A DNA stretch of 48,132 nucleotides from Pseudomonadota bacterium (GCA_025355105.1 JANYAE010000040.1:1-48132); one strand, 5' to 3'; numbered from the stretch's first letter, positions 15,070-23,563 are shown. The notes: a model not told the origin generated them from the sequence alone. A program made the numbers and translations.

Positions 15070-15576
15070 TCAGAGGTCCTCGATCGGCTCCTGCCGGACC
15101 TCGTAGACGCGAAATCCCATGCGCTGGTACAGCGGGATCGCGCGCGGGTGATCCCAGCTGTCGGTATGCAGCCAGACCCGGCTGGGCGCCGCGCGCCATT
15201 CGTCCGCGAGCGCGCGCGCGAGCAGCCACGATCCGAGGCCGCGTCCCTGGGCCTCGGGCACGAGCCCGAAGTTTTTGAGCTCGACCTCCGGGAAGCTGCC
15301 GTGGTCGAACTCGCACAGGCCGAGCGCCTCGCCAGCTCGATCGCGAAGCACGTAGATCCGCAGCCGCGGCGCCGCGAGCAATGCCTCGAGCTCCGCGGCC
15401 GGCATCCGGAGTCGCTGGTCCCAGCGCACCGCGGCGCCGACGCGCCGGTAAAGTTCGAGATAGCGCTTGGGCGCGAGCCGCTCCACCGCGATCCGCTCGG
15501 CGCCGACGGGCGCCGGCAGCTCGGCCGGCGGCCGCCGCAGCTCGAGATAGCTCACCGCCAGTGTCACATCGTCCAT
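15070..15576 (-). CDS. GNAT-family N-acetyltransferase
   Basis: 168 residues. The acetyl-CoA binding motif A is clear in VELKNFGLVPEAQGRGLGSW (Q-G-R-G-L-G), with motif B in HPRAIPLYQRMGFRVYEV. The N-terminal half (about residues 1-80) is longer than in minimal GNATs and contains ERLAPKRYLELYRRVG. The acceptor substrate cannot be inferred. Convergent with the kinase gene (29-bp gap); divergent from the TPR gene. Confidence 0.88.
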   Translation of the reverse strand: MDDVTLAVSYLELRRPPAELPAPVGAERIAVERLAPKRYLELYRRVGAAVRWDQRLRMPAAELEALLAAPRLRIYVLRDRAGEALGLCEFDHGSFPEVELKNFGLVPEAQGRGLGSWLLARALADEWRAAPSRVWLHTDSWDHPRAIPLYQRMGFRVYEVRQEPIEDL

Positions 15577-15671
15577 GCCGGCCCCCGCGCCGCCAGTTGT
15601 GGCGCACGCGCGGCGATTTTCCGCTATTTTCGCGACCTGCGAATGCCGCGCCTGGGCCCCCCGGAGCCTGC

Positions 15672-16409
15672 ATGCCGTTTTACGTCCTGTCCATCCTCGT
15701 CCAGGTCGGCCTGGTGGTCCACGTCATCAAGACCGGGCGGCAAACGATCTGGATCTGGGTGCTGGTGCTGCTACCCGGGGTCGGCGCGCTGGCCTACGTC
15801 GCCGTCGAGCTGCTCCCCGACCTGTTGCGCTTGCGTGCGACACGGAGCGCGGTCCGCGCGATGCAGCGCGCGGTGGATCCGGACCGCGGTCTGCGTCATG
15901 CCAGCGCGACGGCGGCGGTCAGCGACACGGTCGTTGCCAAAGCGCGGCTCGGCGCGGAACTCGCGCGACGCGGCGACTACGCCGCCGCCGCCGAGAGCTA
16001 CCGCGCGGGACTTCGCGGCATCTACGAGCACGACCCGACGCCGCTGCTTGGCCTCGCCGAGTCACAATTCGCAGCCGGTGACGCCGCTGGCGCGCGCCAG
16101 AGCCTCGACGCGCTGATCACCAACAACCCGGACTTCAAATCCGCTGACGGGCACCTGCTGTACGCCCGCGCGCTCGAGGCCGAGGGCAACGTCTTCAAGG
16201 CGGAGTCCGAATACCGCGCCGTCGCGGCCTACTACCCAGGCGCCGAGGCGCGCGTACGCCACGCGCTGCTGCTCAAGCAGACCAGCCGTCCCGGCGAGGC
16301 CCGCGACGCGCTGTCCGACGTGCTCAAGACGGCCGAGCTCGCGCCGCGCCACGTGCGCCGCGCGCAAGCGGAGTGGCTGGCGATCGCCAAGCGCGAACTC
16401 GGCGCCTGA
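15672..16409 (+). CDS. Membrane-anchored tetratricopeptide-repeat protein
   Basis: 245 residues. The N-terminus has two membrane helices (about residues 3-17 and 25-48, IWIWVLVLLPGVGALAYVAV) of the phospholipase-D-nuclease N-terminal (PLDc_N) kind, followed by about five TPR-like helical pairs (RLGAELARRGDYAAAAESYR, LLGLAESQFAAGDAAGARQS, LLYARALEAEGNVFKAESEY). It is therefore a cytoplasm-facing TPR scaffold on the inner membrane; such proteins are usually annotated hypothetical. The start at 15672 is preceded by GGAGC. Partner unknown. Confidence 0.8.
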   Translation: MPFYVLSILVQVGLVVHVIKTGRQTIWIWVLVLLPGVGALAYVAVELLPDLLRLRATRSAVRAMQRAVDPDRGLRHASATAAVSDTVVAKARLGAELARRGDYAAAAESYRAGLRGIYEHDPTPLLGLAESQFAAGDAAGARQSLDALITNNPDFKSADGHLLYARALEAEGNVFKAESEYRAVAAYYPGAEARVRHALLLKQTSRPGEARDALSDVLKTAELAPRHVRRAQAEWLAIAKRELGA

Positions 16410-16612
16410 TCAGACGCCGGCGCGACCGCGGCGTCCGCCGCGAGCAGCCGTGTCGGCGCGCACGTCCTCCCCTTCGCTGCGCGCCGCGGCGCGCCGCCCC
16501 GAGCGGACCTGCGTCACAGGAAGGCAGCGTTCAGCCGCGCGCGCGGAGCCGCAGCGGCATTTTCCTTATGTCCATCACACTGCGAACTTTCTATAAAGAA
16601 TCGTACTCAAGT

Positions 16613-16679
16613 GATGCGCAAGAGTGCCGAGGAATGAGGAGAGCGCATCCGTCAACTGACCTACCGGGGCAAAGCCCCG
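16613..16679 (+). ncRNA. Structured 5' leader with two hairpins and GGA motifs
   Basis: A first stem GATGCGC (16613-16619) / GCGCATC (16643-16649) closes a 23-nt loop containing two GAGGA motifs (16629-16633 and 16636-16640). A second short hairpin CGGGGC-AAA-GCCCCG (16665-16679) follows. TATAAA (about 16592) lies upstream and a small ORF lies downstream. GGA in hairpin loops is the signature of CsrA/RsmA binding; no riboswitch class was recognised. Confidence 0.35.
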
Positions 16680-16782
16680 CACACACCGAGCCAGCATGAG
16701 TAGCGACGCGATTCTGCAGTTCCCGGGCACCCGGACCGCCCGGCCGCCACGGCGCCGTCCGCCAGCAACCGAGGAGCACGTC

Positions 16783-17028
16783 ATGACGGATCTTGGGCTT
16801 CAGAGCGTGGAGGAATCCTCGCGCCAGCCGGCCGAGCCTCGCGGCGGCGCGGCCGCGCTTGCGGCCGACGAGTGGCAGCGCCGCTTCATGGCGCACATCC
16901 ACGCCGTCTCCGGCTTCAACGTCAACGCCGCCACGACCTGGCCTGAAGGCTACCGTGGCCTCGCCAAGGGCTTCGAGGCAGATCCTGAGGCCGCCGCGAG
17001 CGCTCACCTCAGCTGCTGGCTCGACTGA
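16783..17028 (+). CDS. Small hypothetical protein
   Basis: 81 residues from ATG 16783, which has a strong GAGGAG six bases upstream. An in-frame ATG at 16696 would add 29 Pro/Arg-rich residues but has only a weak ribosome site. The sequence contains DEWQRRFMAHIHAVSGFNVN and TTWPEGYRGLAKGFEADPEA. No family recognised and no membrane segment. It is encoded after the structured leader and before another tiny ORF, next to the CheX-to-TonB-like signalling locus. Confidence 0.5.
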   Translation: MTDLGLQSVEESSRQPAEPRGGAAALAADEWQRRFMAHIHAVSGFNVNAATTWPEGYRGLAKGFEADPEAAASAHLSCWLD

Positions 17029-17078
17029 GCGCGGCATGCCGCTGCGCGCCTACTCTGACCCGTCAACCTGAGACCGCC

Positions 17079-17270
17079 ATGTATTCCGCGATCGTCAGCC
17101 CCGAGACCGACCTGCGCGAGATGCTGCAGGCCTACCTGATCTTGTTCCGCATGCAGGTGGTGCTGTTGGCGGCGATGGTGTCGGCCACGGGGAGCCTGCG
17201 CGGCGTCGAGTGGCTGCCACCAGGCGAACCTTACGAGCCGGCGTCGTTCGCGCAGCCTGCGCACCGCTAG
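17079..17270 (+). CDS. Small hypothetical protein with one hydrophobic segment
   Basis: 63 residues, MYSAIVSPETDLREML at the start, with a hydrophobic stretch QAYLILFRMQVVLLAAMV (about residues 17-34) that could be one membrane helix. It follows the preceding small ORF by about 50 bp on the same strand and converges on the CheX gene. No family recognised. A weak GAGA precedes the ATG. Coding potential is plausible but not certain at this length. Confidence 0.4.
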   Translation: MYSAIVSPETDLREMLQAYLILFRMQVVLLAAMVSATGSLRGVEWLPPGEPYEPASFAQPAHR

Positions 17271-17308
17271 CTCGGCGCTGCCCGGCACGGATCCGCGCGC
17301 GCTGCGCG

Positions 17309-17758
17309 CTATTCGAGGCAGACGATCAGCTTGGCCGAGTGACTGCGCCAGTTGAGCGGGATGATGAACGGCCGCGCGGTGACCGGCGGACGGAACTTGC
17401 CGCCCTCGGTTTCCATCACGGTCGGCACCGAGATCACGAACTCCTTGCCGAAGTCGCGACGCGCGTTGCCGGAGATCGTGTTCGCGACCTCGCCGATCAG
17501 GTCCTTCATGTTCGTTTCGCTGGTGTCGGTCTCGTTCATCCGCATCAGCAGCACCATCAGCATCGAGCGCGGCGCGGTGAAGCACACCGCACCGTTGCGG
17601 CGCCCCGAGATCGCGATGACGCCGGTGTACTCGTGGACGGTCGGCGTGCCGTCGGTAATCAGGTACGGCGAGCCGACCGCCACGGGCTGGCGCGCCGACA
17701 CGGCGAAATAGTGGATGGCACCGTCGATGAACGTCTTGATCTCGGCTTCGGTGAGCAC
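17309..17758 (-). CDS. CheX-like phosphatase-fold protein
   Basis: 149 residues with the CheX/CheC-type pattern: a conserved E-x2-N block in MKDLIGEVANTISGNARRDFG (Glu and Asn supply the phosphatase active site in CheX), preceded by strands VHEYTGVIAISGRRNGAVCF. CheX dimers dephosphorylate response regulators of the CheY type. The GTG start lies one base after the stop of the adjacent response-regulator gene, so that regulator is the obvious substrate. It is the last gene of the five-gene minus-strand cluster. The family call is good, the partner is inference from position. Confidence 0.82.
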   Translation of the reverse strand: MLTEAEIKTFIDGAIHYFAVSARQPVAVGSPYLITDGTPTVHEYTGVIAISGRRNGAVCFTAPRSMLMVLLMRMNETDTSETNMKDLIGEVANTISGNARRDFGKEFVISVPTVMETEGGKFRPPVTARPFIIPLNWRSHSAKLIVCLE

Positions 17759-17759
17759 G

Positions 17760-18140
17760 TCAGACGTCCTGCAGTAGCTCCGCTAGCGCATCATTGAGCT
17801 GGCGGTCGGTGAATGGCTTGCAGAGGAAGCCGTTCGCGCCCTTGCGAATGGCCTCCACCGCGGTCGCCTTGTCGGCCAGCGCCGAGACGACCAGGATCAG
17901 TACCTGCGGCTTCTTGGCGACCAGGTGTTCGACGCACTCGATGCCATCCATCTCCGGCATCGTCAGGTCCATCGTCACGACGTCAGGATCGGTACGATCG
18001 AACAGGTCGATCGCCTCGCGACCGTTGGCCGCGGAGCCGACGACGCTCAGCCGCTCGATCTGCTGCGAGCGCTCGATGCGGCGGCGAATGATGTTCGAGT
18101 CATCGACGATCATCAGCTTCAACGGCCGGACTGCGTTCAT
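17760..18140 (-). CDS. Single-domain CheY-like response regulator
   Basis: 126 residues comprising only a receiver domain. Key residues are in place: Asp13-Asp14 (MIVDDSN), phosphoacceptor Asp58 in VVTMDLTMPEMDG, Ser86 in VVSALAD and Lys108 in FLCKPF. No output domain, so it acts by protein binding like CheY or as a phosphotransfer intermediate. ATG 18140 is chosen because the receiver fold begins a few residues later; the frame is open further upstream. It sits between the CheA-like kinase (31-bp gap) and the CheX-like phosphatase (1-bp gap), which suggests a kinase-regulator-phosphatase loop. Confidence 0.9.
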   Translation of the reverse strand: MNAVRPLKLMIVDDSNIIRRRIERSQQIERLSVVGSAANGREAIDLFDRTDPDVVTMDLTMPEMDGIECVEHLVAKKPQVLILVVSALADKATAVEAIRKGANGFLCKPFTDRQLNDALAELLQDV

Positions 18141-18171
18141 GAATTGTTGTTCTCTTGGCAGGGGCTGCGGG

Positions 18172-20397
18172 TCAGGCGACGTCTTCGGTCGCCAGCGCCG
18201 ACGCGGCAACCGACGGCAACACGATCGTAAAGCGCGTGTAGCGCCCCTCGCCCGTCGACACGCCGACGCGGCCGTTCAGTTCCTTGACGAGCTCGGCGAT
18301 CACGTTCATGCCGACGCCGCGGCCGGCGTCCTCGTCGGTGACCTCCTGGGTCGAGAAGCCGGAGCGGAACAGCAGCGACAGCAGCTGCTTGGACTCGAGC
18401 CGGGCGGCGTCCTCGCTGGTCAGGATGCCGCGGTTGACGGCCGCCTCGCGGATCTTGCGCAGGCTGATGCCGGCGCCGTCATCCTCGATGACCAGCCTGA
18501 AACCGTTCGGGCCCTCGCTGCGAAAGCCGACCTTGATCGAGCCGATCGCCTGCTTGCCGGAGCGCTCGCGAAAGTCCGGTGCCTCGATGCCGTGGACGAG
18601 CGCGTTGCGCACCGCCTGCACCGCGATGTCCTTGACGGCGCGCCGGTAGGCGGCCGGCACCTCGCCGAGACCCTCCGCAACGAGACGCGCGCGCTTGCCG
18701 CGGTCGCGGGCGACGTGCTCGATCAGCTGGCTGAGCGTCTGGCTGATCGGATCGTCGGCGCGGATCGGGGTCGGCGGCGGCGCGGCGGCCGCGGCGATCG
18801 TGGCGCGCGCGGCGGCGGCCGGCGCACCCGCCTCCTCCGTTTCCTCGCTGCCGCCGCCCGGGCCGTAGTTGAGCTGGGCGAGTCGCGACACGAGGTCGCC
18901 GATCGAGCCCAGGTGCGTAAACAGATCGTCGAGCTTGACCACCAACGGCAGGAAGTCGCCGCCTGACAGCGACGGGCGCTCGCGCGCCTCCTTGAGGGCG
19001 TCCTCGAACTCGTGCGCGCGACTCTCGACGGTGCCGAGGCCAAGGGCGGCCGCCTCACCCTTGATCGAGTGAATCTGGCGGAAGATGCTGTCGAGCTTGC
19101 GGCGGAACGCGCTTTCCTCGCGGGCCGGCTCGCGCAGCATGGCGTTGACCATCTTCATCGCCGCGTCGGAATCGCTGAGGAACGAGCGCAGCTGCTGCGG
19201 GTTCACGTGCAGCACGCCGAGCAGCGTGTCGACCTGCGACTGCGCCTTCTCGCGCGACTCGGCCAGCTCGCGCGCGAGGCGCACGCGCGGCGTCACGTCG
19301 TTGACCGACACCAGCAGGTTGACGAGCTTGCCCTGGCTCTTGACGCGGTGGAAGTCGAACTCCAGCCAGCGGGTCTCCTGGCCGGCGCCGGTGTCGAAGC
19401 TGACCTCGACTTCCTGCAGCGGGTTGATCGACTTGACCAGGTTTTCCTTGGTGCGCTCCGACCACAGCACCTCGACGAAGCGCATCGCGGTCTGCAAGGT
19501 CTTCGCCGGGACGATCGGCTTGAGCAGGTCCTCGAAGCTGATGCCGGCGATGCTCTCGCGCTTGAACAGCCGCAGCATGGAACCGGAGTGGGTCGCGCCG
19601 ATGCGGCCCTTGCCGTCGAGCAGCAGCAGGCCTTCCTTGACGGTCTGCAGGATGTCGTTGGTCTGGCGCTGGGCATCGGCGAGCAGCGCCGCCTGGCGGC
19701 GGCGCGCGATCAGGAAGTAGACGAGACCGACGCCGAGGGTGACGGCGCCGACCAGCGCTGCCAGCATCAGCAGCCGCAGGTAGCTCGACAGGCGGGTGGA
19801 TTCCGCCTCGAGCGCGGTCGACACCTTGCCGAGCGCGGCCGCCAGCAGCGGGCCTTGCTTGCGCGCCGCGACGATGGCCTTGCGGGCCTCCTGCGCGAGC
19901 ACCCGGCCGGCCTCGTTGAGCTGCACGCCGGCCGCCTCGCTGTCGGCGTACGGCACGCCCTGGAAGGCCGAGATCGGCACCAGCGCCTTGCGGTAGTCCG
20001 CCCAGCTCTGCTCGAGCACGCCAACGTCGGCGCGCAGCGCCTCGGCGCCCTGAATGGCGCGCCCGGGGCTGGTCGAGAAGGTTCCGGCATTCGAGGTGTC
20101 GGCGCTCAGCGTGCGCAGCAGGCCGTCGAGCTCGGCGACGCCGTTGCGCACCTCGCCGAGCGGCTCGTCGACGTAGCCGAAGCTCTCGAGCCGGTCGCGG
20201 ACCGACACCAGCGCGCCGGCGACGACCTCCGCCTGACGGCGCTGCTCGCTGACGAGCCGCAGCGCCGCCGTGGTGTCGTCGAGCCGCCCTGCCAGCCGGA
20301 ATCCCGGCCAGAGCACGGACAAGGCGAACACCAGCAGTGCCGCGCCGAAGAGGGTCGGGCTGCGCTGCGCCCGCGACCAGTTGAAGGACGATTTCAT
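18172..20397 (-). CDS. CheA-like membrane histidine kinase with Hpt domain
   Basis: 741 residues. Two membrane helices (about 16-36 and 208-230) enclose a helical periplasmic sensor domain of some 170 residues. A PAS-like domain follows (about 245-370, DILQTVKEGLLLLDGKGRIG), then an Hpt domain with phosphorylatable His443 in IHSIKGEAAALG, an Ala-rich linker, and an HATPase with VRNALVHGIE (N-box, about 596-605), EDDGAGIS (G1) and GRGVGMNVI (G2). Like CheA it joins Hpt to HATPase, but it has no CheW-like regulatory domain at the C-terminus and no dedicated dimerisation helix pair is obvious. Its ATG overlaps the last base of the STPK gene stop codon; the response regulator and CheX genes follow. 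Stimulus unknown. Confidence 0.88.
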   Translation of the reverse strand: MKSSFNWSRAQRSPTLFGAALLVFALSVLWPGFRLAGRLDDTTAALRLVSEQRRQAEVVAGALVSVRDRLESFGYVDEPLGEVRNGVAELDGLLRTLSADTSNAGTFSTSPGRAIQGAEALRADVGVLEQSWADYRKALVPISAFQGVPYADSEAAGVQLNEAGRVLAQEARKAIVAARKQGPLLAAALGKVSTALEAESTRLSSYLRLLMLAALVGAVTLGVGLVYFLIARRRQAALLADAQRQTNDILQTVKEGLLLLDGKGRIGATHSGSMLRLFKRESIAGISFEDLLKPIVPAKTLQTAMRFVEVLWSERTKENLVKSINPLQEVEVSFDTGAGQETRWLEFDFHRVKSQGKLVNLLVSVNDVTPRVRLARELAESREKAQSQVDTLLGVLHVNPQQLRSFLSDSDAAMKMVNAMLREPAREESAFRRKLDSIFRQIHSIKGEAAALGLGTVESRAHEFEDALKEARERPSLSGGDFLPLVVKLDDLFTHLGSIGDLVSRLAQLNYGPGGGSEETEEAGAPAAAARATIAAAAAPPPTPIRADDPISQTLSQLIEHVARDRGKRARLVAEGLGEVPAAYRRAVKDIAVQAVRNALVHGIEAPDFRERSGKQAIGSIKVGFRSEGPNGFRLVIEDDGAGISLRKIREAAVNRGILTSEDAARLESKQLLSLLFRSGFSTQEVTDEDAGRGVGMNVIAELVKELNGRVGVSTGEGRYTRFTIVLPSVAASALATEDVA

Positions 20398-21719
20398 CAG
20401 GACGGTCTCCGCTCAGGCGGTGTGGCGCTTACGGAAGCAAGCGCTTCGAGGAATGCAGCGGCCGATGCCGGCCGGTCCGGCGGCGTCTTCGCCAGCAGGC
20501 TGTCGAGCAGCGGCTGGTAGTGCGCGAGGTGCGCCGGCAGCCGCGGCGGCCGGGCGCGCAGGTGCTGGGCGAGGATCTCCGGCACCGTCTCGGCGTTGAA
20601 CGGCAGCGAGCCAGTCAGCAGCTCGAAGAACAGCACGCCGAGCGCATACAGGTCGCAGCGATGGTCCGGCGGCAGGCCCTCGATCTGCTCGGGCGCCATG
20701 TACGATGGGCTGCCGACGCGCACGTTGCGCGCGGTGACGTTCGAGTCCCTGAGCGCCGGCCGCGCCAGGCCGAAGTCGATCAGCGCGAGGCTGTCGTCGG
20801 CGCGCAGCATCACGTTCGACGGCTTGAGGTCGCGGTGCACCAGGCCGCTGGCGTGGATCGCGCCGAGCGCCTCGGCGATCTGCCGCACGTAGCCGACCGT
20901 CTCGGCCTCCGTCAGCGGGTGCGCCAGGCGCGCCTTGAGGCTGCCGCACGGGAAATACTCGAGCGCCAGCCAGTGGCAGTCCGCGGTGATTCCGAAATCG
21001 TAGACGTCGGCGATCGCGCGGTGGTTCATCTGCGCGAGCAGCCGGCACTCGCGCATGAAGCGCTCGCGCTCGACGTCCGACAGGCCATCGAGCGAGCGAT
21101 GGCCGTGCACCTTGAGCGCCACCGCCTCGCCGACCTCGTCGCTGTGCGCGAGGTACAGCGTCGCGCGACCGGAGCGGCACAGCTCCTTGATCAGCCGATA
21201 GCCGGCGATCGGCGGCGGGCCCTCATCGGGCGCCGCGGTGACCGCGTGCTTGGCGCCGACCAGCTGCGTGCGCAGCGTCGTGGTGAGTTCCTGGAAGTTG
21301 ACCGTGTGCAGCGGCCAGTAGTCGATCGCGCCGGCACGCAGCGCGTCGATCGCGCTGCGCTCGTTGCCGCCGCGGCCGAGCACCGTGACCGCGAGCGAGC
21401 GCGAGATCGCGCGCAGCTCGCCGACGATCGCGAGCGGCTGGCCGCCGGTCTTGGCGGCGGCGAGATCGACGATCGCGATCGCCGCGGCGTAGTCCTTGAG
21501 CTTGGGACCGAGATCCACGGCACCGCGAGCGCCCGAGGTGTTGATGACGGCGCCGGCGCAGTGCGGCGCGAGCAGATCGGCGAGGTGCAGCCGGATCGCG
21601 ACGTCGTCGCAGACGATCAGCAGCCGCATCGGCGCCGGCAGCGCGGCCACGCCCGTGCCCGGCAGCGACTGGCTCGCTTCCGGCAACGGCGCGGCGGTGG
21701 CGCTCGCCCGCTGGGTCAT
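20397..21719 (-). CDS. Ser/Thr protein kinase with degenerate receiver domain
   Basis: 440 residues. Residues about 30-155 fold like a receiver: LLIVCDDVAIRLHLADLL, AIAIVDLAAA (Asp85) and AGAIDYWPLH, but the invariant Lys is replaced (WPLH), so phosphorylation-dependent switching is doubtful. Residues about 170-435 are a Hanks-type kinase: Lys203 in VALKVHGH, HRDLKPSN (Asp297), DFG (Asp315) and SPSYMAPEQ. The Gly-rich loop is reduced (CRSGRATLYL). There is no membrane segment. ATGA overlap with the TonB-like gene upstream and a one-base overlap with the CheA-like kinase gene downstream indicate one operon. Substrate unknown; operon partners are the first candidates. Confidence 0.9.
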   Translation of the reverse strand: MTQRASATAAPLPEASQSLPGTGVAALPAPMRLLIVCDDVAIRLHLADLLAPHCAGAVINTSGARGAVDLGPKLKDYAAAIAIVDLAAAKTGGQPLAIVGELRAISRSLAVTVLGRGGNERSAIDALRAGAIDYWPLHTVNFQELTTTLRTQLVGAKHAVTAAPDEGPPPIAGYRLIKELCRSGRATLYLAHSDEVGEAVALKVHGHRSLDGLSDVERERFMRECRLLAQMNHRAIADVYDFGITADCHWLALEYFPCGSLKARLAHPLTEAETVGYVRQIAEALGAIHASGLVHRDLKPSNVMLRADDSLALIDFGLARPALRDSNVTARNVRVGSPSYMAPEQIEGLPPDHRCDLYALGVLFFELLTGSLPFNAETVPEILAQHLRARPPRLPAHLAHYQPLLDSLLAKTPPDRPASAAAFLEALASVSATPPERRPS

Positions 21720-23563
21720 TTGTGGTCGCTGAGCGCGAAGCGCAGCTTGAGGGTCGTCGGCTGCGTGATCGCCGAGCCGTCGGCGGTCTTCGCCGGCGTG
21801 AAGCGCGCGCGCTTGATCGCCGCGAGCGCCGCGCCGTCGAACACGCCGGCCGGCTGGGCCGCGAGCACGCGCAGGTTGTCAGGCTGGCCGGTGACCGTGA
21901 CCTCGAACTGCACCTCGACCCAGCCCTCGACGCCCGCGGCAGCGGCACGCATCGGGTAGTCGAGCGTCAGCGACTTCAACAGTTTCGGCGGCGTGACCGC
22001 GACCGGAGCGGCCGGGGCGGCCGAGGCCGCGGCCGCGGCCGCGCTCGCCTCGCGCGCCGCGTCGGCATTGGCCTTGGCGTCGGCGGCCTCCGAGGCACGT
22101 GCCTTCAGCTGGTCGCGGGCCCGATCGGCGTCCTTCTGTAGCGCCAGCGCCTGGACGAGCGCGCTGCCGCCGTTCGCGATCTTGAGCTCGGCGATCAGCG
22201 CATCGGCCTCCGACCAGGCGGCGCGGACGATCGCCGCGCGGGCGTCGGTGGCAAGGCGCTTGGCGTAGGCATCGTTCAGGTGCGCGAGCGTGTCGGCCAG
22301 CGCCGCGCCGCCGTGGTCCTGCAGCTGCTTGAGGTAGAAGCGGGCGCTGTCGTTCGCGGGATCCAGCAGGCGCCCCTGGCTGATGCGCACCTGCGCCACG
22401 CGCGCGACCTCGGCCAGCTGGGCGCTGGCCTCGCGGCGGGCCGAGTCGGCGCGCAGCGCCGCGATCTGGTCGGCCGGCATGGCGCCGGTCTTCTCGGCCT
22501 GATTGAGCAGCGCGGCGGCGCGCGCGAACGCGTTCGCCTGCAGTGCCGCCTGCACCTGCGTCGCCGACAGGTCCTTGAGACGCTGGCTGACCTGCAGGTC
22601 GAGCGCGGCGAGGCGCGGGTGATCCGGCTTGAGGCTGCGGGCGGTCTCGATCGCACGCAACGCCGAGGCGTAGTCCTTGCTGGCCATCGCGCCGCCGGCG
22701 CGGGCGATCAGCAGCTCGGCGATCCGGTCGAGCCCCTGGCGGGCCTCGCCGTTCTGCGCGTCGAGGTCGAGCACCGTCTTGTAGTGCGTCAGGGCATTGT
22801 CGGACGGCGGGTCGATATAGCGCTTGTCGCGCATCGCGGTGCGCGCCCGCTCCAGCTGCGCCTCGATTTCCTCGGCCGGCGCGCTCGGCGCCTTGCTGGC
22901 CGCGGCGGGCGCGTCCGCCGCCGGCGCCGCCAGCGGCACGGTGGCAGCCGGCGCGAGCGCCGAGCTGGCGGCCGGAACCGGTTCGCCGGAACGGCTCAGC
23001 CACCAGCCGGCAGCGGCGGCCACCGCAAGCAGCGCGACCGCGCCGCCGATCAGGATTCCGCGCGAGCGCGCGCCGCCGCCGGCGCGGCGCGTGGCGGCGG
23101 TCGCCGCGAGGTCACCGGCCGCGAGCGACAGCCGCGCGGCGGCCTCCTCCGCGGCGCGGTCGAGTACGGTGCGGGCGGTGCCGCCATCGAGCGGCAACAG
23201 GATGTGGTCGAACAGCGAGCGCTTGCGCTCGAGCGCCGCCGCGAGCACGCGGACGGCCTCGTCGACGATCGCCACCGGTACCAGCGCGGTGCTGTGGGTC
23301 AGCAGCGCCTGCACCGCGGCCTCGAGGCTCACGTTGCCGCGTCCGTCGATCAGCACGACCGCTGCACGGCCCGGATTCCACTGCCCGACGAGCTCGGCGA
23401 TCGAGTCGAACTGCTGCGCCTCGCGCCCCTGGGCGACGGTGGTCAGCGGCGTCCAGAGCGCGTCGTCCGCGGTGACCACCAGCAGCGCCACGCGCGGTGG
23501 CGTCGACGGCGACTTCGCGGCGGGGGGCTCAGACCGAAAGGACGGTTGCGGCGACGGGCGCAC
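21716..23563 (-). CDS. TonB-like C-terminal domain protein with receiver-like N-terminus
   Basis: 615 residues. N-terminus (about 24-140) has receiver-like strands VALLVVTADDALWTPL, AAVVLIDGRGN and LVPVAIVDEAV without a recognisable phosphorylation site. A membrane helix follows (about 168-189), then Ala/Pro-rich linker, then TPR-like helices (about 225-470: YKTVLDLDAQNGEARQGLD, YASALRAIETARSLKPDHP), an Ala-rich coiled coil, and a TonB C-terminal fold (about 530-612, PMRAAAAGVEGWVEVQFEVT, IKRARFTPAK). Usual TonB proteins are about 250 residues, have an N-terminal helix and depend on ExbB/ExbD; here no exbBD is adjacent and the helix is internal. First gene of the signalling cluster; role unknown. 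Confidence 0.82.
   Translation of the reverse strand: MRPSPQPSFRSEPPAAKSPSTPPRVALLVVTADDALWTPLTTVAQGREAQQFDSIAELVGQWNPGRAAVVLIDGRGNVSLEAAVQALLTHSTALVPVAIVDEAVRVLAAALERKRSLFDHILLPLDGGTARTVLDRAAEEAAARLSLAAGDLAATAATRRAGGGARSRGILIGGAVALLAVAAAAGWWLSRSGEPVPAASSALAPAATVPLAAPAADAPAAASKAPSAPAEEIEAQLERARTAMRDKRYIDPPSDNALTHYKTVLDLDAQNGEARQGLDRIAELLIARAGGAMASKDYASALRAIETARSLKPDHPRLAALDLQVSQRLKDLSATQVQAALQANAFARAAALLNQAEKTGAMPADQIAALRADSARREASAQLAEVARVAQVRISQGRLLDPANDSARFYLKQLQDHGGAALADTLAHLNDAYAKRLATDARAAIVRAAWSEADALIAELKIANGGSALVQALALQKDADRARDQLKARASEAADAKANADAAREASAAAAAASAAPAAPVAVTPPKLLKSLTLDYPMRAAAAGVEGWVEVQFEVTVTGQPDNLRVLAAQPAGVFDGAALAAIKRARFTPAKTADGSAITQPTTLKLRFALSDHK

Noticed and set aside
16601..16690. 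Possible c-di-GMP or other riboswitch before the small ORFs
   Set aside because: The stems do not reproduce the conserved core of any riboswitch class I know; only the hairpins and GGA motifs can be stated.
19012..20520. 502-codon plus-strand frame over the CheA-like kinase
   Set aside because: Antisense shadow; no domain visible and Leu/Arg/Ala-rich repeats typical of such shadows.
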